A stretch of DNA of 64,000 nt from an uncultured Spirochaetota bacterium (GCA_944390575.1 CALXQJ010000001.1:1-64000), one strand, 5' to 3'; positions 26,841 through 36,611 are shown, numbered from the stretch's first letter. Translations and numbers: made by a program. The notes: a model not told the origin generated them from the sequence alone.

Positions 26841-27515
26841 TTCTTTTTTATTTTCAGCTTCACTTTTTCTAATATATAATGGACTTATAGAAAATACATC
26901 ATCAAAGTCTTTATTATTATATCTACTTTCTGACAACAATATAGTATTAGATGCTTTTATTATATTATCATTATTTATATCTTTTATATTATTTATTTTT
27001 CCTAAAAAGACTTCCTTATTTTTTTCAAATCCATCACCACATAGTATTACATTTTTATTTTCTCTATTTAAATTATTAATTTTTTCTATAAACTCATCTA
27101 CTGTTATATCAAGGTTTTCATATACTTTTTCATCATCACAATATATATTTGCATAAATGCTACCACTACGAGCATTGATAACAGAGGCTTTTATTCCTTC
27201 ATATTCTTTTATATTTTGATATAAAGCTTCTAAACTTGATATTCCTATTATCTTTATATTCTTAGCATAGCATATACTTTTTATAGTAGAAAACAATATT
27301 CTAATAGCCGTAAAAGAGCCAGGTCCTATACCAATTGCTATATAGTCTATATCATCCAATGTTGTATTATGTTGAGAGAGAAACTCTTTTAGAATAGGTA
27401 ATAATATTTCATTATGATTTTTTATATCTTTCTTATTATATTCAAATATTTTATCATTCTTTTTTAATGCGATTGAAAAAGATGTAGATACTGTATCAAA
27501 TCCTAAAATATTCAT
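26826..27515 (-). CDS. tsaB: TsaB, tRNA threonylcarbamoyladenosine complex subunit
   Basis: TsaB is an ASKHA-fold protein that dimerises with TsaD in the t6A37 tRNA modification complex. The 229-residue sequence shows ILGFDTVSTSFSIAL, the helix KNHNEILLPIL, and IAIGIGPGSFTAIRI, all family hallmarks. TsaB lacks catalytic activity of its own. It overlaps the YaaR-like gene by 4 bases (ATGA), so translation is coupled, and its end runs into convergent selU. It is notable that two tRNA-modification genes meet tail to tail. Confidence 0.9.
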   Translation of the reverse strand: MNILGFDTVSTSFSIALKKNDKIFEYNKKDIKNHNEILLPILKEFLSQHNTTLDDIDYIAIGIGPGSFTAIRILFSTIKSICYAKNIKIIGISSLEALYQNIKEYEGIKASVINARSGSIYANIYCDDEKVYENLDITVDEFIEKINNLNRENKNVILCGDGFEKNKEVFLGKINNIKDINNDNIIKASNTILLSESRYNNKDFDDVFSISPLYIRKSEAENKKELENR

Positions 27516-27973
27516 GACATTAAGTTAATAATTAGTCCCTTAAGGTTCATAACTTTTTTTGCTATAGATATATGATTTTTTTGAGCAGACATTATCTCTC
27601 TATATAATGCATCTAATTCTTGATTAATATTTGAAACTACTTGATATTTTCTATTTCCTCTTAAATATGTAGATACTACTCTTACTCTATATGCTTCTTT
27701 TACAACTTTATCTGTTAATGATGTTATTAAGTCTCTAAACTTTTGAAAGTCTTTCATATTAGCACTTTTTTCTAATTTTTCTCCAGCTTCATAAATTTCT
27801 CTTTTAAGCTGATCAAGCTCTAATGAATACTTTGTTATTTGTTGCTCTTCTTCAAGCATAGTAGCAAAAGGTGATGATGATACTGACATTTTTTCTTTAT
27901 GCTGTTCATTATTTGATGACATTAAAACTTTATTTAAATTAGCTTCTCTTGTAGCTCTTTCTTCAACTCTCAT
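27512..27973 (-). CDS. YaaR-like (DUF327) protein
   Basis: This is a 153-residue, mostly helical protein with a disordered N-terminal 35 residues. The C-terminal two thirds match the YaaR/DUF327 pattern: REIYEAGEKLEKSANMKDFQKFRDLI, VVKEAYRVRVV and RGNRKYQVVSNINQELDALYREI. The biochemical role of the family is not established. GAGG lies before the start. It is translated first and coupled to tsaB by an ATGA overlap. Nothing in the sequence suggests membrane targeting or enzymatic residues. Confidence 0.8.
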   Translation of the reverse strand: MRVEERATREANLNKVLMSSNNEQHKEKMSVSSSPFATMLEEEQQITKYSLELDQLKREIYEAGEKLEKSANMKDFQKFRDLITSLTDKVVKEAYRVRVVSTYLRGNRKYQVVSNINQELDALYREIMSAQKNHISIAKKVMNLKGLIINLMS

Positions 27974-28092
27974 AGCATCCTCATCATATTTATTATGTTA
28001 ACTTATAAAATCTATGGTAGATTATCATAATTAAAAAAAAATATCAATATACTAAGAGTCGTATTTTTAGTTTTTTTCTTTAAGAATAATTT

Positions 28093-28623
28093 TTATTGGA
28101 ATCTTCTTGGTCTTTCTAATGTTACTAAATAATTCCAGATGTAGTAAAATACAGTATCTTTTGTATTAAAATGCTCTATTGCTTCATCTGTTTTTAATTT
28201 GTTTAGTTTGTTTGAGAATGTATTGTCTTTTAGTAGATTATCTATTTCAATAGACATCATATCTGTATGTTGTTTTATTTCTGTTATTAATTCTATAGGT
28301 AAGTTTCTTTCATAGTTTCTGTTTGTTAAAGTACCTATAGCATATTCTATATTATTTGGTGCTATTTTTAATGCTACTTGATTAGACTTAACATTTTCAT
28401 CTTCTATTGTAGAAGTAGTCCAGTTTTCAAAGTCTAAAACCCAAGTATTATATAGATTTGAATATTTAGAAGATGAGATTAGATAATCATCTTTAATATT
28501 TTCTGGAAGTATATTAATGAAGTTTCTATATCTTTTTTTCATAGCATAAATAGATCCACCTTCATTGTTGCACGATATGATTAATATTAATGTTGCTATA
28601 AGAGCTAATAGTATCTTTTTCAT
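28093..28623 (-). CDS. Small putative lipoprotein, unknown function
   Basis: This is a 176-residue protein starting MKKILLALIATLILIISC, a lipoprotein signal with the acylated Cys at residue 18. The rest is helical and charged with no motif I recognise. The start at 28623 has AGGAAG upstream and a promoter 30-60 bases before it. An in-frame start 66 bases further upstream would put a second hydrophobic stretch before the signal and lies on the promoter, so it was rejected. It is monocistronic, borders the type I restriction locus, and could be host backbone or part of the insertion. Confidence 0.72.
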   Translation of the reverse strand: MKKILLALIATLILIISCNNEGGSIYAMKKRYRNFINILPENIKDDYLISSSKYSNLYNTWVLDFENWTTSTIEDENVKSNQVALKIAPNNIEYAIGTLTNRNYERNLPIELITEIKQHTDMMSIEIDNLLKDNTFSNKLNKLKTDEAIEHFNTKDTVFYYIWNYLVTLERPRRFQ

Positions 28624-28654
28624 TATACTTCCTATAAAAATAAAATTAATAAGA

Positions 28655-28682
28655 ATTATATTATTAACTGTAAAAAATGCAA
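28655..28682 (-). promoter_or_regulatory. Promoter of the small lipoprotein gene
   Basis: On the minus strand TTGCAT is followed after 16 bases by TATAAT, about 32 bases ahead of the chosen start. Confidence 0.55.
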
Positions 28683-28734
28683 TAATCAAATATAGTTTGA
28701 TTTATATAAACTATTTATTTAAGGGCCTATATGT

Positions 28735-28740
28735 TATAAT
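28735..28740 (+). promoter_or_regulatory. Likely -10 box of the hsd locus
   Basis: A perfect TATAAT lies 28 bases upstream of the hsdR TTG start. No good -35 box is visible at 16-18 bases, so a weak or regulated promoter is inferred. Confidence 0.4.
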
Positions 28741-28768
28741 ATATGTAATCATATAATGGAGTTAGAAA

Positions 28769-31492
28769 TTGAAACCAGAAGAGAAATCTAGAATAAAAAT
28801 AGATGAATTATTAGAGTTATCAGGATGGAGTGTTGTTGATGTAAGTGATTTAGATTCAAATTCTAATAAAGCTTTTGCTATTAGAGAAGTATCTATGAAA
28901 GATGGTACAAGAGCTGATTATATACTTTATTATAAGTATAAGGTTCTTGCTATTTTAGAGGCTAAAAAATTTAATAATACTTTAAGTGGTGTGGAAGAAC
29001 AATCTGAAAATTATGCTAATAATATACCAGATTATATGGACTCTAGTAATTTATTTTTCATATATGAAAGTAATGGTTATTAGATAAGATTTAGAGATAA
29101 AAGAGATGAAGAGTCTAGGTCTAGAACTGTATTTGGATTTCATAAACCAGACACTTTATTATCTCTTGCAACAGAAGATACTACTTTAAGAAATAGATTA
29201 AAACATAATATGCCAGAAATAGATAAAAGTGATTTAAGAGATTGTCAGTATGAGGCTATACTTAAAGTTGAGGAGTCTCTAAAAAATAATTGTGAACGAA
29301 CTTTGCTACAAATGGCTACTGGAGCTGGTAAAACAAGAACATCTATTAATTTATTTTATAGACTTTTAAAATATGCTAATGCTAAGAGAATATTATTTTT
29401 AGTTGATAGAAATAATCTTGGAGAGCAAGCTGAAAGTGCTTTTAATGGTTTTAAAGATAATGGAAGAGAATTTAAAGAGAATTATACGATACAAAGACTA
29501 CAAAATAATATTATAAATGAAAATGCACATGTAGTTATAACAACCATTCAGAGGCTTTATTCTATACTAAATAATGATAATGAGTATGATAATTCTTTAG
29601 ATGATAAGTCTTCTTTTGAGAGAGATAGTCAAAATATTATTAGAGAAGTTAAGTATAATAGTAAAGTTCCTATTGAAACTTTTGATTTTATTTTTATAGA
29701 TGAGTGCCATAGAAGTATATACGGTGAATGGCAGATGGTATTAAAATATTTTGATGCTTTTATTATAGGGCTAACAGCTACACCTTCAAAACATACTATT
29801 GGTTTTTTTAATAAGAACTTAGTGTATGAATATTCTTTGGAGCGATCTATCATAGATGGTGTTAATGTTGATTGTAGGGTGTTTAGAATAAAAACAGAAA
29901 TTAGTGAGAAAGGTGCATTATTAGAAGAAAATACTGTTGTACCTATAATGGATAAAGGTACTAGGCGAGAGATTTATGAAAAACTGGAAGAAGATATTAA
30001 ATATGAGAATAAAGATTTAGATAGAAAAGTAATTTCAAAGAATCAGATAAGAACTATATTGCAGGCTTATAAAGATTCTGTATTTACTCAGCTTTATCCT
30101 AACAGAAAAGATGATTGTATACCAAAAACTTTAATATTTGCTAAAGATGATAATCACGCTGAAAATATAGTTGAGATTGCAAGAGAAGTTTTTGGCAAGG
30201 GTAATGACTTTTGTAGGAAAATTACATATACTTCAACTGATCCCAAAGGTTTAATAAGAGAGTTTAATAATAGTTTTGACTTTAGAATAGCTGTTAGTGT
30301 GGATATGATATCTACTGGTAGTGATATTCAAAGTTTGGAAGTTTTAATATTTATGCGTAATATTAGTTCTGAGATTTACTATGAGCAGATGAAGGGTAGA
30401 GGTGTACGCACTATAGATAAAGAAGTTTTAAAAGTATCTACACCTAATGCTTTGGAGGGTAAAGATTTTTATTATCTTATAGATGCTATTGGTATAACAG
30501 AAAATACAAAAAGTATAAGCACACCATTAGAAAATAAAGAGACAAGAAGTATTAGTACAGAAAAACTATTAGAAAGAATAGCATTGGGTGATAGAAGTGA
30601 AAAAACACTAAGAGCTATTGTTGGTAGAATGTCTACATTGAATAAAAAAATTAGTAAGAAAGATATTGATAAATTAAGAGAAGTTTCTCCTAATAAAAAA
30701 ACATTACTAGAGATTACTAATGATATCTATAATACAGTAGATTATGATATTATAGCTAATAAGGAAGAAGTTGAAATTATGAATATGCGTAATGATGCTG
30801 TTGATCCTTTATGTAATTCTAAATATAGAAATGAGCTTTTAAGTATTTTTAATAAATCTTATTATATTATAGATAATGTTAATCCTGATAAAGTTATTTT
30901 TACAGATTTTTCTTTAGAGAGTGCTGCTAAGATTATAAATAGTTTTACTACTTTTATAAGTAGTAATAAAGATAGTATAGAAGCCCTTTCTTTTATATAT
31001 TCTAAAAATTATAAAATAAGTTATTCTTTATTATATGATTTACAAGAAAAACTCTTTGGTTTTAATCATCAATTAAAAATACCTATTATATGGGAAAATT
31101 ATTATTTAGTTGATAAAGAACGTGTTAAGAGCAAGCGAGTAGAAGATATACTATGTAATCTCATTCAGCTTGTACGTTTTGCTATAGGTAATATTTCCAC
31201 ATTAGAGGATATTAATGTTTTAGGTAGTAGAAATTTTGAGTTTTGGAAAGGTAGGCAGAAGCGTAATTATAATATCGAGTTTGATTCGCAACAGAGTATT
31301 TTTTTAGAAGAATTAAAGAAATATATATTATATAATGGTTATATACATAGTAAAAAAGAAATTAACTCAGCATTGGAAGATATAGGGGGTTATAAGCGTT
31401 TTGAGCAATTATTTATAGATTTTTGTAGCGTTAGCAATTTTCATAGCTTAGAAGATATGCTAGATGATTTATCTTTGAGTTTAATTTCTTAA
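28769..31492 (+). pseudogene. hsdR: Type I restriction subunit HsdR interrupted by one in-frame TAG
   Basis: The start is TTG with GGAG seven bases before it. The first 104 codons hold the nuclease motif (TRADYILYYKYKVLAILEAKK, Asp and Glu-x-Lys). A TAG at 29081-29083 ends the frame after FIYESNGY. The very next codons continue in the same frame with IRFRDKRDEESRSRTVFGFH, and the frame runs to 31492. The rest is an intact SF2 motor: Walker A MATGAGKTRT, DECHRS, GLTATPSK and MKGRGVRT. Total conceptual length is about 907 residues, normal for HsdR. The first ATG after the TAG (29210) has no Shine-Dalgarno. Related proteins commonly have NGYEI here, so a GAG to TAG change is likely. Restriction is probably lost. 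Confidence 0.88.
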
Positions 31493-31541
31493 TTTAGTCT
31501 AATAATAACCGAGAATTTTACAAACTATTAAAGGCTAAAGA

Positions 31542-32741
31542 ATGAGCGATATTATTCCACCTGGATGGGAAGAAAAAGAACTAAATGAAGTTATAAATAT
31601 ACAAAAGGGTAAAAAACCTAAGATTTTGTATGAAGAATATCAAGAGAATTTAATTCCATATTTAGATATAAAATGTTTTGAAAAAAATATTGTATCTAAT
31701 TATGCGAATACTGACAATATGGTTATTTATGATAATAATAAAAATCATATTTTAATAGTATGTGATGGTGCACGTTCTGGTTTAGTTGGTAGATATCATG
31801 GTGTAGGAATAGTTTGTTCTACAACAGCTCTTATAATAACTAAGATTAATAAATACTTTATAGAGTATTATTTAATTTCAAAGTATTTATTTTTAAACAA
31901 AAATACTAAAGGCACAGGAATACCACACTTAAATATTAATATGTTGTTAAAATTAAAAATATTAGTTCCCCCTTTAGAAGAACAACAAGCCATAGTATCT
32001 AAAATCGAGAGCGAGTTTGAGAAGATAGACTTAGCCATAGCGAAGCTTGAAAATACATTGGAGCTTTTGGAGAAATATAAACAATCTATATTGAAATACG
32101 CCTTTGATGAGAACTCTCCATTCTCTAAGGGTAATGATTATATTCCTTACGAGTGGGAAGAGAAAAAATTACAAGATATTACAACTAAAATAACAGATGG
32201 TTCTCATAATCCACCTAAAAAACAAACAGAAGGAATTCCTATGTTAAGTTGTCAAAATATAAAAAATGGTAATATATGTTTTGATAATTTTAGATATATA
32301 TCAAAAGATGATTATAAAAAAGAAGAAAAAAGAATTAATATAAAAAGTGGAGATGTTTTATTAACAATAGTTGGAAGTATTGGAGAAACAGCAGTTGTTC
32401 CAAATAATATTGGTATATTTTCTTTGCAAAGAAGTGTTGCTATAATAAGAACAAATCTAAATTCTTTTTACTTGAAATACTTTTTAAATTCAGAATATTC
32501 TATTGAGTATTATCAAAAAAATCAGAGAGGAACAGCTCAAAAAGGAATATATTTAAATATTTTAAAAAATATGTATATTAAATTTCCTAATATTGAGTTA
32601 CAGAACACTATAGCAAAGAATATTCAAGAATATTTCAAAAACAATGATAAATTAAAAAACATAGCTATAGAAAATATACAAAAATTAAAACAATTAAAGC
32701 AGACTATACTAAAAAAAGCTTTTAGTGGAGAACTTATATGA
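31542..32741 (+). CDS. hsdS: Type I restriction-modification specificity subunit HsdS
   Basis: HsdS recognises a bipartite DNA site for the methyltransferase and restriction complex. The 399-residue protein has two target-recognition domains. The first (about 1-145) starts at PPGWEEKELNEVINIQKGKK. The second (about 200-350) starts at PYEWEEKKLQDITTKITDGSHNPP. Each is followed by a long helical spacer: PPLEEQQAIVSKIESEFEKID, and a terminal helix ending LKQTILKKAFSGEL. Both halves look complete. The central helix is encoded with noticeably higher GC than the flanking recognition domains, which hints at domain exchange. It overlaps hsdM by 4 bases. Confidence 0.92.
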   Translation: MSDIIPPGWEEKELNEVINIQKGKKPKILYEEYQENLIPYLDIKCFEKNIVSNYANTDNMVIYDNNKNHILIVCDGARSGLVGRYHGVGIVCSTTALIITKINKYFIEYYLISKYLFLNKNTKGTGIPHLNINMLLKLKILVPPLEEQQAIVSKIESEFEKIDLAIAKLENTLELLEKYKQSILKYAFDENSPFSKGNDYIPYEWEEKKLQDITTKITDGSHNPPKKQTEGIPMLSCQNIKNGNICFDNFRYISKDDYKKEEKRINIKSGDVLLTIVGSIGETAVVPNNIGIFSLQRSVAIIRTNLNSFYLKYFLNSEYSIEYYQKNQRGTAQKGIYLNILKNMYIKFPNIELQNTIAKNIQEYFKNNDKLKNIAIENIQKLKQLKQTILKKAFSGELI

Positions 32742-34174
32742 GGGATATTAATAAAAACAATTTAATAAATAAAGTATGGAATTTGGCTGATGTGCTTAGA
32801 CAAAGTGGTATCGCATATACTGATTATGTTGCTCAGATTACATATATGATTTTTCTAAAAATGGAGTTTGAAAATCTTGAGTTTAAAGATGAAAATCTTA
32901 TACCTGATGAGTATAGATGGGATACTCTACTAAAACTTAGAGCGGAGGACTTGGAAAAGCATTATAATAATATTTTATCTACTTTATCAAAAAAATCCGG
33001 TATTCTTGGTTTAATTTTTGCTAAGGCACAAAATAAAATTGACACTCCTGTGAATCTGCAGAAGATGATTACATTAATTAATGCTATTGATTGGGCCGTT
33101 ATTGATGTAGATATTAAGGGGGAAATTTATGAAGGACTGTTAGAGAAAAATGCTACAGAATCCAAAGCAGGGGCAGGGCAGTATTTTACACCAAGAGCTT
33201 TAATAAAAGCTATTGTAGAGATTATGAAGCCTCAATTAGGATATACTATTATGGATCCTGCTTGTGGTACTGGAGGTTTTTTAATAGAGGCCTTTCATTA
33301 TATAAAAAGAAATATAGGAAAAGACAAAGAGAAAATAAGAATCTTAAAAGAAGAGACTGTATTTGGAGTAGATATTACTCCTTTAGTTGTTAGTTTATGT
33401 GCTATGAATATGTATTTAAATGGGATAGGGGCTAATATTATTCAAGGGGATTCATTACTTAAAAAAGATGATAAAGCATATAATATGATTCTAACAAATC
33501 CGCCTTTTGGAAAGAAAACAGCATTAAAAAATTTTGACTCTAATACAAATGAAGTTGTGGTAGAAAAAGAGCATTATTCTCGAAATGATTTTTTTGCATC
33601 TACTTCAAACAAGCAAATTAATTTTCTTCAACATATTATGAGTATACTCGCTATAAATGGAAAAGCGGCTGTTGTGCTTCCAGACAATGTACTTTTTGAA
33701 GGTGGAGCAGGTGAGGCTGTTAGAAAATATCTATTAAATAATTTTAATCTACATACTATATTGAGGCTTCCAACAGGTATTTTTTATGCACAAGGTGTAA
33801 AAGCAAATGTACTTTTTTTTGATAGAGGGCTACCTAAAGAGGATGAGGCGCTTACTAAAGAGGTGTGGATTTATGATCTTCGTACAAATATGAATTTAAG
33901 TTTAAAAACAAATCCACTTGCAGAAGAGCATTTAGAAGATTTTAAAAATTGTTTTAATGCTGATAATATTACAAATAGAAAAGAAACTTTTAAGTTTAAA
34001 AAATTTACTTATGAAGAGATAATAAAAAGAGATAAAATAAATTTAGATATATTCTGGATTAAAGATGAAAGTTTAGAAAACTTAGATAATCTTCCACAAC
34101 CAGAAGAGTTACTATCAGAAATAAAATCAAACTTTGAAGATGCATTTGATATTTTTAATAAGATAAATATTTAA
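32738..34174 (+). CDS. hsdM: Type I restriction-modification methyltransferase HsdM
   Basis: HsdM is an N6-adenine DNA methyltransferase that works as M2S1. The 478-residue protein has an N-terminal helical HsdM_N domain (about 1-140, NKVWNLADVLRQSGI), the SAM motif MDPACGTGGFLIEAF and the catalytic motif NPPFGKK. The approach motif GAGQYFTPRALI lies before the SAM site. All are intact, so modification should be active with HsdS even though hsdR carries a stop. Its ATG overlaps the hsdS stop (ATGA). Its 3' end overlaps convergent mtnA by 4 bases, so the right border of the locus is abrupt. Confidence 0.93.
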   Translation: MRDINKNNLINKVWNLADVLRQSGIAYTDYVAQITYMIFLKMEFENLEFKDENLIPDEYRWDTLLKLRAEDLEKHYNNILSTLSKKSGILGLIFAKAQNKIDTPVNLQKMITLINAIDWAVIDVDIKGEIYEGLLEKNATESKAGAGQYFTPRALIKAIVEIMKPQLGYTIMDPACGTGGFLIEAFHYIKRNIGKDKEKIRILKEETVFGVDITPLVVSLCAMNMYLNGIGANIIQGDSLLKKDDKAYNMILTNPPFGKKTALKNFDSNTNEVVVEKEHYSRNDFFASTSNKQINFLQHIMSILAINGKAAVVLPDNVLFEGGAGEAVRKYLLNNFNLHTILRLPTGIFYAQGVKANVLFFDRGLPKEDEALTKEVWIYDLRTNMNLSLKTNPLAEEHLEDFKNCFNADNITNRKETFKFKKFTYEEIIKRDKINLDIFWIKDESLENLDNLPQPEELLSEIKSNFEDAFDIFNKINI

Positions 34175-35244
34175 TAAAAATCCTTACTTTCAAAGTTAAA
34201 ATATTCTTCTAAGTTATATGGGGAGAATGCACCTCTATCGGTTACTATTGCGTTTATTAGCTTTGGGGGTGTGATGTCAAATGATGGGTATATAGCCTTA
34301 ACTCCATCTAAGGTATTTTTTATTCCTCTATACGATAATACTTGTTCAGGGTCTCTCTCTTCAATTTTTATATCAGCTTTTGAGTATTTATCTTTATCTG
34401 GTATACCTGTAACATAATAAGGTATATTAAAGTATGAAGCTAATATTGCTGTTTGAAAAGTTCCTATTTTGTTTGCAATGTGTCCGTCTCTTGCTATTGT
34501 GTCTGCTGCTGAAGTAAATATATCAATAGAGCCTTTTTGCATAAGGTATGCTGCCATATTGTCGGTTATGACAGTGGTCTCTATTCCAGACTCTATAAAA
34601 CAAGAAGAAGTAAGTCTTGCTCCTTGTAAATATGGTCTTGTCTCAAGGCAATAGGCTTTGAAAGTTTTATTTTCTTTTTTAGCAGTTCTACACATCATAC
34701 CTATTATAGTTTCTCCAAAGCATTGAGTTAGCACTCCTCCATTATTGGGAATAAGTTTTACTAAGTGTTTTGAAACTTCTTCCATAGTTGAGTATCTTCT
34801 GTTTAGAGATTCTACTGCTGTATCTATTATAGCATCTACTGTACTAACTCCTTCATTAAGAGCTTTTTTAGCAGAGTTTAGGCAGTTGTTTGTTATGATT
34901 CTATATCTATTAGCCGTAGTAGGTCTAGAGTTTGCTATCACTTCAGAAGCTTTTTCTAAATATTCAATTTGTTCTTTTTCATTTTTGTTTTGAACCTCAC
35001 TTGCTGCAATAGCCATTCCCATAGCACAAGCAGTATAAGGTCCAGCACTTTGAGTTACCATATCTGTAATAGCCTTTGCTACTTCTTGGTAGGTAGTACA
35101 TTCTACAAATTTTATCTCAGTAGGGTATATTCTTCTGTCTAATATTCTTACAGTTTTTTTTTCTTTATCAAACCAAGCAACATTTTCATATCTAAGTAAA
35201 AATGGTAAATCATAGTCTTGTCTTTGCATAATTAAATGACTCAC
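34171..35244 (-). CDS. mtnA: Methylthioribose-1-phosphate isomerase
   Basis: MtnA isomerises 5-methylthioribose-1-phosphate to methylthioribulose-1-phosphate in methionine salvage. The 357-residue eIF2B-like protein has TACAMGMAIAA, NCLNSAKKAL, the Cys-bearing GGVLTQCFGETIIGM and ASYFNIPYYVTG, with the catalytic Asp expected in ADTIARDGHIANKIGT. The start is a GTG with no clear Shine-Dalgarno. An ATG at 35229, five codons in, is an alternative. It follows mtnK by 14 bases, and together they handle methylthioribose. Later salvage enzymes are not in the window. The protein could alternatively belong to the ribose-1,5-bisphosphate isomerase branch, but the mtnK partner favours MtnA. Confidence 0.88.
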   Translation of the reverse strand: MSHLIMQRQDYDLPFLLRYENVAWFDKEKKTVRILDRRIYPTEIKFVECTTYQEVAKAITDMVTQSAGPYTACAMGMAIAASEVQNKNEKEQIEYLEKASEVIANSRPTTANRYRIITNNCLNSAKKALNEGVSTVDAIIDTAVESLNRRYSTMEEVSKHLVKLIPNNGGVLTQCFGETIIGMMCRTAKKENKTFKAYCLETRPYLQGARLTSSCFIESGIETTVITDNMAAYLMQKGSIDIFTSAADTIARDGHIANKIGTFQTAILASYFNIPYYVTGIPDKDKYSKADIKIEERDPEQVLSYRGIKNTLDGVKAIYPSFDITPPKLINAIVTDRGAFSPYNLEEYFNFESKDFY

Positions 35245-35258
35245 TTTTGTTTATTAAT

Positions 35259-36461
35259 TTATTTTTGTGAGTTAATAGAATAAAAAGCATCTATTATCTC
35301 TTTTCCAGTTTTTATTTTTTCTCTATTTATAATTAAATATATACCAATATTAATTAAGCTTCTTTCCAACTCTATTTTTTTGTCATCTAAGTCTATAGAT
35401 GAAATTTCAAATACCTTAGAGTCTCCAACAGTTCTTCTTATAATTTCTGTTCCAGCATACCCTAAAGCGTCAGAGAATATATTGCTTATATAGTATGTTT
35501 TAAAATCTTTTTCTTTGTATAGTGGAAACTCTATAATATCATCATACTTTTTGTTGAATGCTGATAGGGTTTTATCGTATGTTTCTATTATAGTATTTTT
35601 TATATATTCTATAAAACTGTTATTATTAGAATAGTATATTTTATTTACAAAATTAAAAAATAAGTTGCCAATAACATTTCCGATATCATATCCAATAGGT
35701 CCATAAAATGCAAATTCAGGGTCTATAATTTTTATTCCATTTTCATTTATAAATATAGAGCCCGTATGTAAATCTCCATGTATAAGTGCTTGAGAATAGT
35801 TCATAAACTTGTCTCTAAGTTTTGCAACTTCTGTTTTTAACTTTGCATTTTTATATAGATTTTCTTCTACAAAATTTTCTTGTCCTTTTGATATTATATT
35901 TCTATTTTTATAATTGTAGTATGGTTCTGTCAATACCAAATCTTCTGTAATATCACATAACTCTTTGTTTATAAAGAACTTAACATAATCTTTTTTTATA
36001 TCTCTGATTAATACTAAGTCTGTAGTTGGAAGTAGAGTATTTGCTAAAAATAAAGATATTTCATCAGAAAAGTTTATATATATTTTTTCATCTATTAATT
36101 CTTTACGTATATTCTTATACTCAGAAATATCTTCCATAGAAAGAGCATTCATATTTTCATCATACATATATACTTCTGGTATATGTTTAGAAGATAGATT
36201 TTTTTGTATTTTTAGTATTTCTGCTTCTATTTTGCTTCTATATGTATCAAGTGGTCTTTGAGATGAGCGAAGTAATATATCAGACTGTTTTACAATAATA
36301 GACTTATTTTTTCCAATAACTCTAAATACATAGTTTATATTTCCATCACCAATTTCAAAGCATTCTATTTTTTCATCTTTATCAAAGTATTTTACAACAT
36401 CAACAACATATTCTTTTACATCTTCAGTATTCATTAAAAAATATTTATCAAATTTGCTCAT
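35259..36461 (-). CDS. mtnK: 5-methylthioribose kinase
   Basis: MtnK phosphorylates methylthioribose at C1 with ATP. The 400-residue protein has a protein-kinase-like fold. The N-lobe includes NINYVFRVIGKNKSIIVKQ. The catalytic loop is LIHGDLHTGSIFI with Asp, and the metal-binding DPEFAFYGPIGYDIGN replaces the DFG motif. It leads the mtnK-mtnA operon behind a near-consensus promoter (36499-36527). No SAM or other riboswitch fold was recognisable in the short leader, so expression looks promoter-driven. Confidence 0.92.
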   Translation of the reverse strand: MSKFDKYFLMNTEDVKEYVVDVVKYFDKDEKIECFEIGDGNINYVFRVIGKNKSIIVKQSDILLRSSQRPLDTYRSKIEAEILKIQKNLSSKHIPEVYMYDENMNALSMEDISEYKNIRKELIDEKIYINFSDEISLFLANTLLPTTDLVLIRDIKKDYVKFFINKELCDITEDLVLTEPYYNYKNRNIISKGQENFVEENLYKNAKLKTEVAKLRDKFMNYSQALIHGDLHTGSIFINENGIKIIDPEFAFYGPIGYDIGNVIGNLFFNFVNKIYYSNNNSFIEYIKNTIIETYDKTLSAFNKKYDDIIEFPLYKEKDFKTYYISNIFSDALGYAGTEIIRRTVGDSKVFEISSIDLDDKKIELERSLINIGIYLIINREKIKTGKEIIDAFYSINSQK

Positions 36462-36498
36462 AAAATATATTCTCTTAAATTTAACTATACAATAAATA

Positions 36499-36527
36499 AT
36501 TATAACTTATAAGCATTTATTTGACAA
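36499..36527 (-). promoter_or_regulatory. Promoter of mtnK-mtnA
   Basis: On the minus strand TTGTCA is followed after 17 bases by TATAAT, about 40 bases upstream of the mtnK start. Confidence 0.65.
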
Positions 36528-36574
36528 TAAAGTTTATTTTATTTAAATTTTTTATAATAATTATTATGTTACCT

Positions 36575-36603
36575 TTGACAAATATATATTTTGATAGTAA
36601 TAT
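36575..36603 (+). promoter_or_regulatory. Consensus promoter of the HAD/TPR/GGDEF operon
   Basis: TTGACA (36575-36580) is followed after exactly 17 bases by TAATAT (36598-36603). Transcription should begin around 36610-36612, essentially at the ATG of the first gene, so the mRNA is predicted to be leaderless. Confidence 0.7.
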
Positions 36604-36611
36604 GTATAATT

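Noticed and set aside
29081-29083. Recoded stop (selenocysteine or pyrrolysine) in hsdR
   Set aside because: Selenocysteine uses TGA. Pyrrolysine use is not expected here, and TAG ends ordinary genes in this window. A nonsense change is simpler.
29210-31492. An independent helicase gene starting at the ATG at 29210
   Set aside because: No Shine-Dalgarno precedes this ATG, and the conserved HsdR frame continues upstream of it without interruption as far as the TAG at 29081.
31542-32741. Phase-variable tract in hsdS
   Set aside because: No long homopolymer or short tandem repeat was seen that would shift the frame. Both recognition domains are in one open frame.
36462-36500. SAM-type riboswitch before mtnK
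   Set aside because: The leader is only about 30-40 bases between promoter and start, too short for a known SAM riboswitch.
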